From NCBI GenBank assembly GCA_026390795.1, contig JAPLFG010000003.1:2356001-2420000 (forward strand): 64,000 nucleotides of DNA, read 5' to 3'. Source of the DNA: Ignavibacteriales bacterium. GTDB taxonomy: Bacteria > Bacteroidota > Ignavibacteria > Ignavibacteriales > Melioribacteraceae. This document shows positions 53,907-63,263 of this stretch, in pieces (positions within the stretch are counted from its first letter, which is position 1; every line of letters begins with the position of its first letter). The position numbers were made by a program, and so were the translations under genes. The notes below the pieces were generated by a model. It made no database searches. It saw only the letters and a list, made by a program, of their open reading frames with translations, and was not told where the DNA came from.

Positions 53907-54571
53907 AAGAATGGTTTATGAAACTAAGCAGATCAAAAAAATTAGCGATGGCTGCTGCTTTTCTAGGAATTATCGCGCTCTTTATAGCTAATCCAACAGA
54001 CGATAATAAAATTTATGTAAATGCGAAAGAGATGGCACTATCAACCGTTAAAGATCAAGACAAAATTGATGTAATGACTTTAGCGGATTGGCTGATCAAA
54101 GAAAAATCGGATTTTACTTTAGTGGATTTAAGAAATGAAAAAGAATATTCCGAATACAACATTCCTACTTCAGTTAATATTAGGATGGAAGATTTGCTCG
54201 GTTCAGGATTAATGAGAAATCAAACTATTCTTCTTTATGGTATTGATGACATATCTGCAGCACAAGCTTGGTTTGTACTAAAGAGCAGTAATTATAAAGG
54301 TGTCTATATTCTTTCCGGCGGATTGAATGAATGGAAAAATCAAATTTTATTTCCGAAGCTAGCATTAAATGCAACACCGGAACAAACAGCAGCATTTGAA
54401 AAAGCAAAACAGATTAGCGCATACTTTGGCGGTACGCCTCAATTAGCAACAGCAGAACAGACAACATCGGCGGCTTCGCCAACTATAAAACCAACAACTC
54501 CGGTATTGCCAAAACTTTCTACTCCCGCTGTTGGTGGAAAAGCTGTAAAGAAAAAGAAAGAAGGTTGCTAA
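53903..54571 (+). CDS. Membrane-anchored rhodanese-like protein lacking the catalytic cysteine
   Basis: 222 residues from the ATG at 53903, which overlaps the upstream stop. One membrane segment lies at about 13-29. A rhodanese domain follows (LVDLRNEKEYSEYNIPTSVNI, YILSGGLNEWKN). The active-site loop, normally LYCRSG-like, reads LLYGIDDISAA: Gly113 stands where the persulfide Cys should be. A Pro/Thr-rich tail ends KKKKEGC with the only cysteine, C222, at the very C-terminus. It may bind, not transfer, sulfane sulfur, or use the terminal Cys instead. Confidence 0.82.
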   Translation: MKEWFMKLSRSKKLAMAAAFLGIIALFIANPTDDNKIYVNAKEMALSTVKDQDKIDVMTLADWLIKEKSDFTLVDLRNEKEYSEYNIPTSVNIRMEDLLGSGLMRNQTILLYGIDDISAAQAWFVLKSSNYKGVYILSGGLNEWKNQILFPKLALNATPEQTAAFEKAKQISAYFGGTPQLATAEQTTSAASPTIKPTTPVLPKLSTPAVGGKAVKKKKEGC

Positions 54572-54856
54572 AGAAAGAACAAGATTATGTGCAAGATCAT
54601 GATCAAAATAATTTTACTTTTTGAACATGATTGTAATATAAAAGTTCGGATTGCTTGAATAAAGATTGGTTTTGAAAGTCAATCAAAAGATTTTTTTTAT
54701 GAATCACATGAGCATGCCGTCTGTGTTGGATGAATCTATTGGTCTCGCTCTTTTTGGAAAAGAGTATAAGAAGAATTGATCTGAAAGAATAGATTCAAAT
54801 AGTTCACAGTGTTACTTAATTACGTATTCAAAAAAAAATCACAAAGAGGTACAAAG

Positions 54857-56122
54857 ATGAAAAAGCATTTCAGATTTCTTCTTGTCTTAGCGGTATTTTC
54901 ATTTATGAGCCAAAGTATTTTTGCAACCGATGGATATTTTCGTCATGGTTTCGGAATTAAATATTCCGCACTAGCAGGTGCAGGTTCAGCTTTATCATTA
55001 AGTTCTATAGGAGCTGCAACAAACCCGGCAAGTTTAGCGTCATTAGGAAATCGTTTTGATGTCGACTTTGCAGTTTTCAGTCCTGCTCGTCAGTTCACAG
55101 TTACAGGAAACCCATCCGGTTATCCGGGAACATTTGGATTAATGCCCGGAACAACTGAAAGTGAATCAAATTATTTCTATATGCCAACCTTGGGTGTAAA
55201 TTATAAGGTTCAAGATAATATGGCTTTAGGATTAATGTTTTATGGTAATGGTGGAATGAACTCGGATTATCCAAAACAAATTTTTGGAGATCCTTCATCT
55301 CCTGGAACCGGAGTTAATATTGAACAAATGTTTATTGGTTTGACCTTTGCAGCAAAAGTTGATGCTAATCAATCTCTTGGAATAACTGGATTATTCGGTT
55401 ATCAAAGATTTGCGGCAAAAGGATTGGCAGCATTCTCAATGTTTTCAAGTGACTCCAAAAGCTTAACAGGCAATAGAGTCAGCACATCATCTGGTTTTGG
55501 GGTACGTGTTGGTTATCAAGGAACATATGCAGATCATTTTATGATCGGTGCTTCATATCAAACAAAAATGAGCATGAGCGCATTTGACGGTTACAAAGGA
55601 TTATTTGCAGAGAAAGGTGATTTTGATGTACCTGCAAACTGGGTTGTAGGTATTGCAACAGATGTCATAAAAGATTTCACATTTGCTTTTGATGTCCGAC
55701 AAATACTTTACAGCGCAGTAAGATCAATTAACAATCCAATGATTCCAAATATAATGACTGCACCTTTAGGCGCTGACAACGGAGCGGGATTCGGTTGGAA
55801 GAATATGACAATTTATAAATTTGGTGTGATGTATAAAGGCATTCAAGATTGGACCTTTATGGGCGGATTTTCTTATGGCAAAGAACCAATATCAGAAACG
55901 GAAGTAATGTTTAATATTCTTGCACCTGGAGTCATTGAGAGCCATCTAACTTTTGGTGTATCTAAGATGATTACTAAAACGAATGAATTGAATGTTGCTT
56001 TTATGTATGCTTTGCCAAAAGAAGTTGCTGGTGCTAATCCATTAGAAGCACCGGGTCTTCAAACTATTGTTTTAAAAATGAGCCAGTGGCAATTGGAATT
56101 TGGGTACGCATTTAGTTTCTAA
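54857..56122 (+). CDS. OmpP1/FadL family outer-membrane channel
   Basis: 421 residues from the ATG at 54857 with AGAGG upstream; the open frame to 54809 is not used. Signal peptide (about 1-24, ending IFATDG), then the FadL-type N-terminal hatch (FGIKYSALAGAGSALSLSS.. AATNPASLA) and a beta-barrel rich in alternating hydrophobic strands, ending in a terminal Phe. FadL-like channels admit hydrophobic or small organic/inorganic compounds. Its place behind the sulfur genes suggests that it brings a substrate to the periplasm. It has its own 285-bp upstream spacer and could be a separate unit. Confidence 0.85.
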   Translation: MKKHFRFLLVLAVFSFMSQSIFATDGYFRHGFGIKYSALAGAGSALSLSSIGAATNPASLASLGNRFDVDFAVFSPARQFTVTGNPSGYPGTFGLMPGTTESESNYFYMPTLGVNYKVQDNMALGLMFYGNGGMNSDYPKQIFGDPSSPGTGVNIEQMFIGLTFAAKVDANQSLGITGLFGYQRFAAKGLAAFSMFSSDSKSLTGNRVSTSSGFGVRVGYQGTYADHFMIGASYQTKMSMSAFDGYKGLFAEKGDFDVPANWVVGIATDVIKDFTFAFDVRQILYSAVRSINNPMIPNIMTAPLGADNGAGFGWKNMTIYKFGVMYKGIQDWTFMGGFSYGKEPISETEVMFNILAPGVIESHLTFGVSKMITKTNELNVAFMYALPKEVAGANPLEAPGLQTIVLKMSQWQLEFGYAFSF

Positions 56123-56141
56123 TAAAGAAAATGTTTAAAGG

Positions 56142-56166
56142 CATGGGCAAGATTTTCTTGCTCATG
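56142..56166. terminator. Bidirectional terminator between the FadL-like and NTPase genes
   Basis: CATGGGCAAGA/TCTTGCTCATG stem (one G-T pair) with a short T-rich loop, then TTTTT on the plus side. It lies between two convergent stops. Confidence 0.8.
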
Positions 56167-56175
56167 TTTTTAATA

Positions 56176-56652
56176 TTAATCGAAATCAAACAGAGTAAAT
56201 TTATTCTCAAGTTTGTAATGCTCAACAAATTTATCAATTATTGAGCCCCTAACAACACACAAAATCTTTCCATCATACTTTTCGAATTCATTCAAAATCT
56301 TTGAAACAGCAGGTTCCAGCCCTTTGCTCTCAAGTTCAAGCGGACCGATCTCATCGATCACAAGCCAGTTCAGATCTTTACTCAAACAATCGAGTAATTT
56401 TTCTTGTGCCCATGAAAATGTTTCTTTGCTAAAAAAATATTTTCCGATTTTAATTATAAGTTCATCTTTTGTTGTTGACGGAACTTCTAAGGATTTTAAT
56501 GTCCGGGAAGAAATGTGATATATGAATCGCTTGTCATCAATAACGGGTTGGAAGATACCGTCAATTTTTTTCTGTGATGCCGCCCAATGCATCAAGCGAG
56601 TTGTTTTGCCGGAATGGAACGCTCCTGTAAGTATGAAAATTTTTTTAGTCAA
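56176..56652 (-). CDS. THEP1-like nucleoside-triphosphatase
   Basis: 158 residues. Walker A GAFHSGKTT at about 10-18, and Walker B NWLVIDEIGPLEL. The order and small size fit the THEP1/DUF2478 P-loop NTPase group, whose cellular task is not established. It is translated from within the 3' end of the upstream membrane-protein gene (8-bp overlap), suggesting the two work together. Confidence 0.8.
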   Translation of the reverse strand: MTKKIFILTGAFHSGKTTRLMHWAASQKKIDGIFQPVIDDKRFIYHISSRTLKSLEVPSTTKDELIIKIGKYFFSKETFSWAQEKLLDCLSKDLNWLVIDEIGPLELESKGLEPAVSKILNEFEKYDGKILCVVRGSIIDKFVEHYKLENKFTLFDFD

Positions 56653-57718
56653 TTTTAATTTCCGCTAAAAGTAAAAGTGCAAGAGAATCCGAGAAAAATT
56701 TTCTAATTCTTTTTGTTCCTTTTTTCAATGAAGAGATTCTCCAGCAGAAATTTATTATCTGCTTAAAACCGGGGAACAATGCGGTTACTTCGTTCATCTC
56801 AGAAGCATGCCTAAAATTTTTCTTTTCAAGAAATTTTTTGAAATGTTTTATAACGAATGGAGAGATAATCGAAAACCAGAAGAACGTTATTACAATTGCT
56901 CTCACCAAAGTGAACATAATTTCATAAGCGCGATTTTTACCAAGCTGAGGAAAGTAAAACGAAAGAATCATCAATCCAAATAAGAATAAAAACAATAAAA
57001 TTCCCGAGGATCTCTTAAACCAGCGTTTCTTCTTCTTTGATTTTTTGAAATAGTCTTCGTTTTCTGCAAAGTCAATTTTCATTTTCTCAAATGATTCCGA
57101 TTTCGATATAAGCCAACGCGGAATTAGTGCGGCTTTTATTCCGATATAAATTCCCGAGAATATATGAATACCTGCATAAATTGAAATTAATATTATACTA
57201 AAGCTGAAAGTTGTAGACTGCTTAAAAATGGGAATTTGCGACAAAACAAAATCAACGAATAGGTCAATGGATTTCCATAAGCCCGTACCGAATATCAAAG
57301 AGAGAAAAATTAATTTTTGCAAGGCCGAAAAAAGTAAAGAAAAAAAACCAAGAAGCAGCGCTGCCGCACGTTCATACTTGATCAGCGAAAAAAATAAATA
57401 ACCAAGAACTCCTTGAAGCGCTACCGCAAAATATGCCGTTATTGGAGAGTAAGGGCTGACAAATGCTTTCACTAATATTACGATTAACGTGGCTCTCAGA
57501 ATTGCTAACTTATCATTTGAATAATGAGCTATTAGAGTAATAAAAATTACCGCCGCACAGCCAAGAAATAATCCAGTGAATGGAATTTTTAGCGCATGAA
57601 GTATTCCGCCGAATGCCGCTTCACTAAATCCCCAAAGAGCAACAATACGTTGAACTTTTAAGGGAGTCGTCTCATCAAAAATATTTTTAAGTTCTACTAG
57701 AGGTTTTTCAGTTTGCAA
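56645..57718 (-). CDS. Polytopic membrane protein of unknown function, coupled to a P-loop NTPase
   Basis: 357 residues. About six hydrophobic segments in the first 210 residues (LWGFSEAAFGGILHALKIPF and so on), a basic cytosolic stretch (FKKSKKKKRWFKRSS), then two more. The N-terminal half has the look of a small-substrate transporter or an S-component, but no family could be named. It overlaps the NTPase gene and lies 7 bp from a CMD-family gene on the same strand. Confidence 0.6.
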   Translation of the reverse strand: MQTEKPLVELKNIFDETTPLKVQRIVALWGFSEAAFGGILHALKIPFTGLFLGCAAVIFITLIAHYSNDKLAILRATLIVILVKAFVSPYSPITAYFAVALQGVLGYLFFSLIKYERAAALLLGFFSLLFSALQKLIFLSLIFGTGLWKSIDLFVDFVLSQIPIFKQSTTFSFSIILISIYAGIHIFSGIYIGIKAALIPRWLISKSESFEKMKIDFAENEDYFKKSKKKKRWFKRSSGILLFLFLFGLMILSFYFPQLGKNRAYEIMFTLVRAIVITFFWFSIISPFVIKHFKKFLEKKNFRHASEMNEVTALFPGFKQIINFCWRISSLKKGTKRIRKFFSDSLALLLLAEIKID

Positions 57719-57725
57719 AATATTT

Positions 57726-58049
57726 TTATTTGCCTTTCTTCTTATCTAGGATATCATCCATCCAGCTCATAACTGCCATAGAGGATGGGAATCCAATAGT
57801 TGGAATCGAAAGGAGTGCAACCTGACGAATTTCCTTTTTTGTTAGTTTAGCTTTTAGAGCTTTTCTAACCTGAGCATGAACAGCACCTTCCATTTTAGCT
57901 CCGGCAGAAATCGCAAGTTTTACCAACGTACGTTCCTTTTCGGTAAGAGAACCTTCTTTGTGAATTGCGTCCCCGAGCATTTCGTATGCAACCGCAACCT
58001 CAGGATATTCTTTAAGAAATCTTTCAAATCTTTTGGGAAGAGTTGACAT
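57726..58049 (-). CDS. Carboxymuconolactone decarboxylase (AhpD-like) family protein without CXXC
   Basis: 107 residues of the CMD fold (LTEKERTLVKLAISAGAKMEGAVHAQVRKALKAKLTKKEI; only family-typical features cited). The Glu and His of the EGAVHA motif are kept, but no cysteine pair is present, so AhpD-type peroxidase activity is unlikely. First gene of a three-gene minus-strand unit. Confidence 0.85.
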   Translation of the reverse strand: MSTLPKRFERFLKEYPEVAVAYEMLGDAIHKEGSLTEKERTLVKLAISAGAKMEGAVHAQVRKALKAKLTKKEIRQVALLSIPTIGFPSSMAVMSWMDDILDKKKGK

Positions 58050-58187
58050 CCCGACCTCATTTTTATTGTCGATTGCAAATTAATCCAAAAATGTTGTTCC
58101 TGCAATTTGATAATGCGAAACAATAATCGGTCATTCTAATTGAAAAGTTTTTGTATTTTTGAATCAATAAAATGTATCGAGGTATTA

Positions 58188-59162
58188 TTGAAAGTACTTG
58201 TTACAGGGGGCGCCGGATATATCGGTTCGCATTTTGTTAAACTCCTTATCGATCAAGGGCATCAACCTCTTGTAGTTGATAATTTGTTGCGCGGACATAT
58301 TGAAGCTGTTCCTCAAAATGTTCTGTTTGAAGATATTGACATTCTAGACACAGAAGCCCTTGCTCACACAATTCGAACTTATTTACCGGAAGCGGTAGTT
58401 CATTTTGCCGCATATGCATACGTGGGAGAATCAGTCGAGAACCCAGGAATTTATTATCAAAACAATGTTGTCGGTAGTTTGAATTTGATCAGGTTATGTG
58501 CGGAGAATGGTGTTAAAAATTTTGTTTTCTCTTCCACATGTTCTATCTACGGTAATCCTTCTAAAGTACCGATATCGGAAGATCAGCCGTCGAATCCGAT
58601 AAATCCATATGCAAATACTAAATTGATGATTGAAACGATATTGAAAGATTTTGAAATTGCTAACGGAATGAGACACATTGCATTGCGTTATTTCAATGCT
58701 GCGGGTGCCAATTCATCAGGTTCAATTGGAGAAAGCCACAATCCTGAACCGCATTTAATTCCGATAATATTACAAGCTGCATTAGGCGTAAGAAAAAAAG
58801 TTTCTGTCTTTGGAAATGATTACGAAACAAAAGATGGTACATGTATCCGCGATTACATTCATGTGAGCGATTTAGCGGACGCACATTTGAAATCAATAAA
58901 TTATTTGAACAGCGGAAGCGAATCAGCAATAATTAATTTAGGCACAGGAAAAGGGAATTCAGTTCTTGAAATAATTGAGAAAGCAAAAAATATTACTAAA
59001 AAAGTAATTCCATTTGAAATTGTTGGAAGACGTGCCGGAGATCCGGCAGTACTTGTAGCCGATAATAAAAAAGCAAAAGATCTTTTAAATTGGTCACCAA
59101 AATATTCTATTGAAGAAATTATCCAAACAGCATGGCGCTGGCACCAAAATCCAAAATACTGA
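58188..59162 (+). CDS. galE: UDP-glucose 4-epimerase
   Basis: 324 residues from a TTG at 58188 with GAGG 5 bases before it; the open frame to 58140 adds unrelated residues. Short-chain dehydrogenase: GGAGYIGSH, FSSTCSIYG and NPYANTK (YxxxK). Full GalE length. It supplies UDP-galactose for surface glycans and heads a group with rfbC and ugd. Confidence 0.92.
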   Translation: MKVLVTGGAGYIGSHFVKLLIDQGHQPLVVDNLLRGHIEAVPQNVLFEDIDILDTEALAHTIRTYLPEAVVHFAAYAYVGESVENPGIYYQNNVVGSLNLIRLCAENGVKNFVFSSTCSIYGNPSKVPISEDQPSNPINPYANTKLMIETILKDFEIANGMRHIALRYFNAAGANSSGSIGESHNPEPHLIPIILQAALGVRKKVSVFGNDYETKDGTCIRDYIHVSDLADAHLKSINYLNSGSESAIINLGTGKGNSVLEIIEKAKNITKKVIPFEIVGRRAGDPAVLVADNKKAKDLLNWSPKYSIEEIIQTAWRWHQNPKY

Positions 59163-59170
59163 GGTAAAGA

Positions 59171-59719
59171 TTGATATTCGAAAAAACTTTTATAGACGGG
59201 TTGATTGTGGTTAAACCCGATGTTTTTCAAGACGAACGCGGTTATTTTTTTGAAGCATTCAACCTGGAAAAATTTATAAATGGCGGAATTAATAAATCAT
59301 TTGTTCAGGATAACATTTCCAAATCATCAAAAGGAACTGTCCGTGGATTGCATTATCAAATTGGTGAATATGCTCAAGGTAAGTTATGCAGTGTGGTTGT
59401 GGGAAAAGTGTTAGATATTGCTGTTGATATTCGATTCGGATCCCCAACATTCGGTAAGTATTTTGCTGTTGAGCTAAATGAGGAAATAAAAAATCAGTTG
59501 TGGATTCCTCCCGGATTTGCTCACGGTTTTTCTGTCCTTTCAGATTCAGCGATTTTTAGTTATAAATGTTCGGCGCTCTACAACAAACAATCTGAGCGCG
59601 CAATTCTGTTCAACGATTCTGATCTTAAAATTGATTGGAAAGTTGATAAACCGATCGTCTCCGAAAAAGATTTACAAGCAAAACTTTTTAAAGAAATAGA
59701 AAAAGATTTTCTCTACTAA
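59171..59719 (+). CDS. rfbC: dTDP-4-dehydrorhamnose 3,5-epimerase
   Basis: 182 residues. Cupin-type epimerase with VVKPDVFQDERGYFFE, VRGLHYQ containing the catalytic His, and IPPGFAHGFSVLSD. TTG start with GAGG in the galE stop region. It makes dTDP-L-rhamnose precursors together with rfbD at the end of the window; rfbA and rfbB are not visible here. Confidence 0.93.
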   Translation: MIFEKTFIDGLIVVKPDVFQDERGYFFEAFNLEKFINGGINKSFVQDNISKSSKGTVRGLHYQIGEYAQGKLCSVVVGKVLDIAVDIRFGSPTFGKYFAVELNEEIKNQLWIPPGFAHGFSVLSDSAIFSYKCSALYNKQSERAILFNDSDLKIDWKVDKPIVSEKDLQAKLFKEIEKDFLY

Positions 59720-59736
59720 TATTCACGGGGTCAAAA

Positions 59737-61065
59737 ATGAATTTATCAGTTATCGGAACAGGTTATGTTGGGCTTGTAAGCGGAACGTGTTTTGCAGAGA
59801 TGGGCAACCAGGTTATTTGTGTTGATAACAATCAAGATAAATTACAGAAGTTGAATGCCGGGGAAATTCCAATTTATGAACCCGGTTTGGAAATGCTGTT
59901 CCATCGAAATGTTGAGAAGAAAAGAATAATCTTCACCGACGATCTAAAAAAAGCTGTCATTGAATCTGAGGTAATTTTTCTCTGCCTACCAACTCCACAG
60001 GATGAAGACGGTTCCGCTGAACTTAAATATGTTTTTGGAGTTGTTGAAGAGATTGGAAATATCCTAAAGACTTCCGGGACTAAGGATTTTAAGATTATCG
60101 TAAATAAAAGCACTGTGCCTGTCGGAACCTCTGCCAGATTGACAAGAATTATTGAAAAGTATGGAATCAAATATTTTGAGGTTGTCTCTAATCCGGAGTT
60201 CTTACGCGAAGGATTTGCAGTTGATGATTTTATGAAACCCGATAGAATTGTTGTTGGAACACGGACTCAAAAAGTTTTCGAAAAAATGTGTGCGCTCTAT
60301 GAACCTTTCGTACGGCAAGGAAACCCGATATTGGAAATGGATCCGGAAAGTTCCGAAGTAACTAAGTATGCGGCTAATTCATACCTAGCAATGCGCATCA
60401 CTTATATGAATGAACTTGCAAATTTTTGCGAATCTGTTGGCGCAAACGTTGATTTGGTAAGGAAGGGAATTGGCGCCGATACTAGAATAGGAAAAAGATT
60501 TCTTTTTCCGGGTATTGGATATGGAGGCTCTTGCTTTCCGAAAGATGTAAATGCATTAATTAAAACTTCGGAAGAACACAACTCACCAATTCGATTACTC
60601 AAAGTTGTTGATGAAGTAAATAAACTTCAAAAACTAATTCTTATAAAAAAGGTTTTGAAACATTTTGACCGTGATATAAAAGGTAAAAAATTTGCAGTCT
60701 GGGGACTGGCTTTCAAACCGAATACAGACGATATGCGTGATGCACCATCTATCACAATCATCAAAGAATTAGTGCGGCTTGGTGCCAAAGTTTCTGCTTA
60801 TGATCCTGCAGCTATGGATAATGCTAAATATTATTTGGATGACATTCTTGAATATTCACAAGATCAGTATGCAGTTCTAAAAAATGCAGATGCTCTTCTT
60901 ACTTTGACCGAGTGGAATGAATTTCGCAATCCGGATTTCGACCGTATCAAATCCGAATTAAAATCTTCAATAATTTTCGATGGTAGAAATATTTTTGATA
61001 CAAAAAAGATGGCGGAGTTAGGATTTGTGTATTTCAGCATTGGAAGAAAACCGGTAGGAATATAA
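59737..61065 (+). CDS. ugd: UDP-glucose 6-dehydrogenase
   Basis: 442 residues. N-terminal NAD motif GTGYVGLVSG, and the catalytic Cys in GYGGSCFPKDVNAL near residue 262. C-terminal UDP-binding domain with AFKPNTDDMRDAPS. It makes UDP-glucuronate for polysaccharide synthesis. Convergent with bshA. Confidence 0.95.
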   Translation: MNLSVIGTGYVGLVSGTCFAEMGNQVICVDNNQDKLQKLNAGEIPIYEPGLEMLFHRNVEKKRIIFTDDLKKAVIESEVIFLCLPTPQDEDGSAELKYVFGVVEEIGNILKTSGTKDFKIIVNKSTVPVGTSARLTRIIEKYGIKYFEVVSNPEFLREGFAVDDFMKPDRIVVGTRTQKVFEKMCALYEPFVRQGNPILEMDPESSEVTKYAANSYLAMRITYMNELANFCESVGANVDLVRKGIGADTRIGKRFLFPGIGYGGSCFPKDVNALIKTSEEHNSPIRLLKVVDEVNKLQKLILIKKVLKHFDRDIKGKKFAVWGLAFKPNTDDMRDAPSITIIKELVRLGAKVSAYDPAAMDNAKYYLDDILEYSQDQYAVLKNADALLTLTEWNEFRNPDFDRIKSELKSSIIFDGRNIFDTKKMAELGFVYFSIGRKPVGI

Positions 61066-61161
61066 ATTCTGAGCGACCTTCATACGTGCTTAAATGAAAA
61101 ACTTCTCAATTTTCAATTTTGAGATTCCTTGTTCATACTAAAGTATAATCTCAGAGTGACA

Positions 61162-62289
61162 TTATGAATTTAGAACCTTTTCATAATACTCAACATACTT
61201 CGGTACAATTAAATTCTTATCAAAATTATTAACTGCACGGTCACGGGAATTTTTTGAAAACGATTTATACCGTTTCTCGTTTGTCAGTAATTCAATTGCG
61301 TACTTTGCCATCCGGTCAATATCTCCAATCTCTGCAATATAACCGGTTTCGTTGTGAATATTTAATTCCGGCAAACCGCCAACAGAGGTACTAACAACCG
61401 GAACGCCGCACGCCATTGCCTCTAGTGCAGATAATCCAAAACTTTCTGATTGAGACGGCATCAGAAATAGATCCGCCGCATTCAAAATTTCTACAAGACC
61501 ATCCTGCTTGCCAAGAAATACAACATCTTTCTGCAAATCGAGTTCTCTTGCAAGACGTTCGCAATCCGATCTTTCTGGACCATCACCCACAAGTACTAAT
61601 TTCGTTGGAATTTCTTTTTTCACTTTTTCTAGAACCCGGATTGTATCGGCAACTCTTTTAACTTGCCGGAAATTTGAAGTATGAACCAAAACTTTTTCGT
61701 CGTTTGGTGCTATATGTTTACGGAAAACTTCACTCTCTTGATTCTTATATTTATCAATATCAATGAAGTTATAGATAACCTCAATTTCTTTTTTGATGTT
61801 ATAATTAGTCAGCGTCTTCTCTTTTAAAAAACGGGAAACTGTAGTTACGCCGTTGCTCTCTTCGATGCTGAATTTTACGAGCGGCATAAATGAAGGTTCA
61901 AGACCAACAAGAGTAATATCGGTTCCATGCAGTGTTGTAATGAATTTTAAATTTTTACCTGACTTGCGTAAAACTTGTTGAGCAAGGTATGCGCTAACTG
62001 CGTGCGGTATTGCGTAATGTACATGCATCAAATCCAAGTCCTCGAATTCAAATACTTCCAGCATCTTGCTTGTCAAAGCTAAATCATACAGAGAATGTTC
62101 AAACAATGGATAGGTGCTAAGTTCTACTTCGTGAAAGAAAACATTTTCATAAAATCCGGTTAGTCTATGAGGAATGGCGTAGCTGATAAAATGAACTTGA
62201 TGTCCAAGTGCCGCTAAAGCTAAACCCAATTCTGTTGCTACAACGCCGCTGCCGCCGTAAGTGGGGTAACACGTAATTCCAATTTTCAT
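61162..62289 (-). CDS. bshA: N-acetyl-alpha-D-glucosaminyl L-malate synthase BshA
   Basis: 375-residue GT4 glycosyltransferase that starts MKIGITCYPTYGGSGVVATE, the BshA signature, and has TLHGTDITLVG and the ESFGLSALEAMACGVPVV donor-site motif. It commits UDP-GlcNAc and malate to bacillithiol, indicating that this organism uses bacillithiol. Single gene here; bshB/bshC are not in the window. Confidence 0.93.
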   Translation of the reverse strand: MKIGITCYPTYGGSGVVATELGLALAALGHQVHFISYAIPHRLTGFYENVFFHEVELSTYPLFEHSLYDLALTSKMLEVFEFEDLDLMHVHYAIPHAVSAYLAQQVLRKSGKNLKFITTLHGTDITLVGLEPSFMPLVKFSIEESNGVTTVSRFLKEKTLTNYNIKKEIEVIYNFIDIDKYKNQESEVFRKHIAPNDEKVLVHTSNFRQVKRVADTIRVLEKVKKEIPTKLVLVGDGPERSDCERLARELDLQKDVVFLGKQDGLVEILNAADLFLMPSQSESFGLSALEAMACGVPVVSTSVGGLPELNIHNETGYIAEIGDIDRMAKYAIELLTNEKRYKSFSKNSRDRAVNNFDKNLIVPKYVEYYEKVLNS

Positions 62290-62387
62290 TCTGTCTTTCT
62301 ATCTTTATTGATATGAATATAATTCACTATTTTATATCTAAACAACTACGTTTATAATTACGTTCAAAATACGTTTTTTTTAATTCA

Positions 62388-63263
62388 ATGAAAATTTTGC
62401 TCATAGGACATTCAATTATCGATCACTTTGAAGAACTCAATAGTGAAATCTCCAGACCAGGAGGAATATTTTATTCAACTATCGGAATATTGTCTCTAGC
62501 CAAGCCGGAAGATGAAATCTTTCTTCTTACAAGTATGAATGAAAAATCATTTCATCTTTTTGAAAGTCTCTATTCAAAAATTAATAAGACGTTCATAGAC
62601 ACAGTCGAAAATATGCCTGAGGTTATTCTTAGAACTTCGGGTTTGGGGGAGCGAAAAGAAACATATGAAAATTTGTCATCGCAGCTTATAATAGAAAAAA
62701 TTGGAGATTGGAATCAGTTCGACGGAATCCTAATAAATATGATTACCGGATTTGATATTTCTCTTGATCAATTAAAAACGATTAGGAAATATTTTAAAGG
62801 CATAATTTATTTTGACATTCATACACTTTCACGGGGAGTTGGTGCGAATATGGAACGAGAATTCCGCCCGATCCCCCAAACCTATGAATGGCTTACTAAC
62901 ATTGATATTCTTCAATGTAATGAGAGCGAACTAAATACAATAGTTCAAAACATGGACGAATTTAATTCCGCAAAAGAAATTCTCCGATTCGGACCCAAAA
63001 TACTCATCATCACAAAAGGAGAGAAAGGAGCACAAACTTATTTTCTTGAAAACGGAGAAATCAAATCACTTTTTCTAAATGCTGAACAAGTTGTAACAGT
63101 TAATAAAATTGGCTGTGGCGATATTTTTGGGGCGGTCTTCTTTTATTCATATATTTCTACAAGAGATGTAAGTAAATCACTTAATAAGGCAAATAAAGCG
63201 GGAGCTATTGCAGCCACAACAAAAAATTTAACGACGGAAAGATTAATAAAACTGAATGATTAG
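62388..63263 (+). CDS. PfkB-family carbohydrate kinase
   Basis: 291 residues of the ribokinase superfamily. Start LLIGHSIIDHFEE, substrate Gly pair PGGIFYST, ILQCNESEL, and the catalytic Asp in IGCGDIFGA near residue 243 (usual GAGD, here GCGD). Its position before rfbD suggests a sugar or nucleotide-sugar role such as heptose or ADP-sugar metabolism. Substrate is unknown. It overlaps the rfbD start by 8 bp. Confidence 0.82.
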   Translation: MKILLIGHSIIDHFEELNSEISRPGGIFYSTIGILSLAKPEDEIFLLTSMNEKSFHLFESLYSKINKTFIDTVENMPEVILRTSGLGERKETYENLSSQLIIEKIGDWNQFDGILINMITGFDISLDQLKTIRKYFKGIIYFDIHTLSRGVGANMEREFRPIPQTYEWLTNIDILQCNESELNTIVQNMDEFNSAKEILRFGPKILIITKGEKGAQTYFLENGEIKSLFLNAEQVVTVNKIGCGDIFGAVFFYSYISTRDVSKSLNKANKAGAIAATTKNLTTERLIKLND

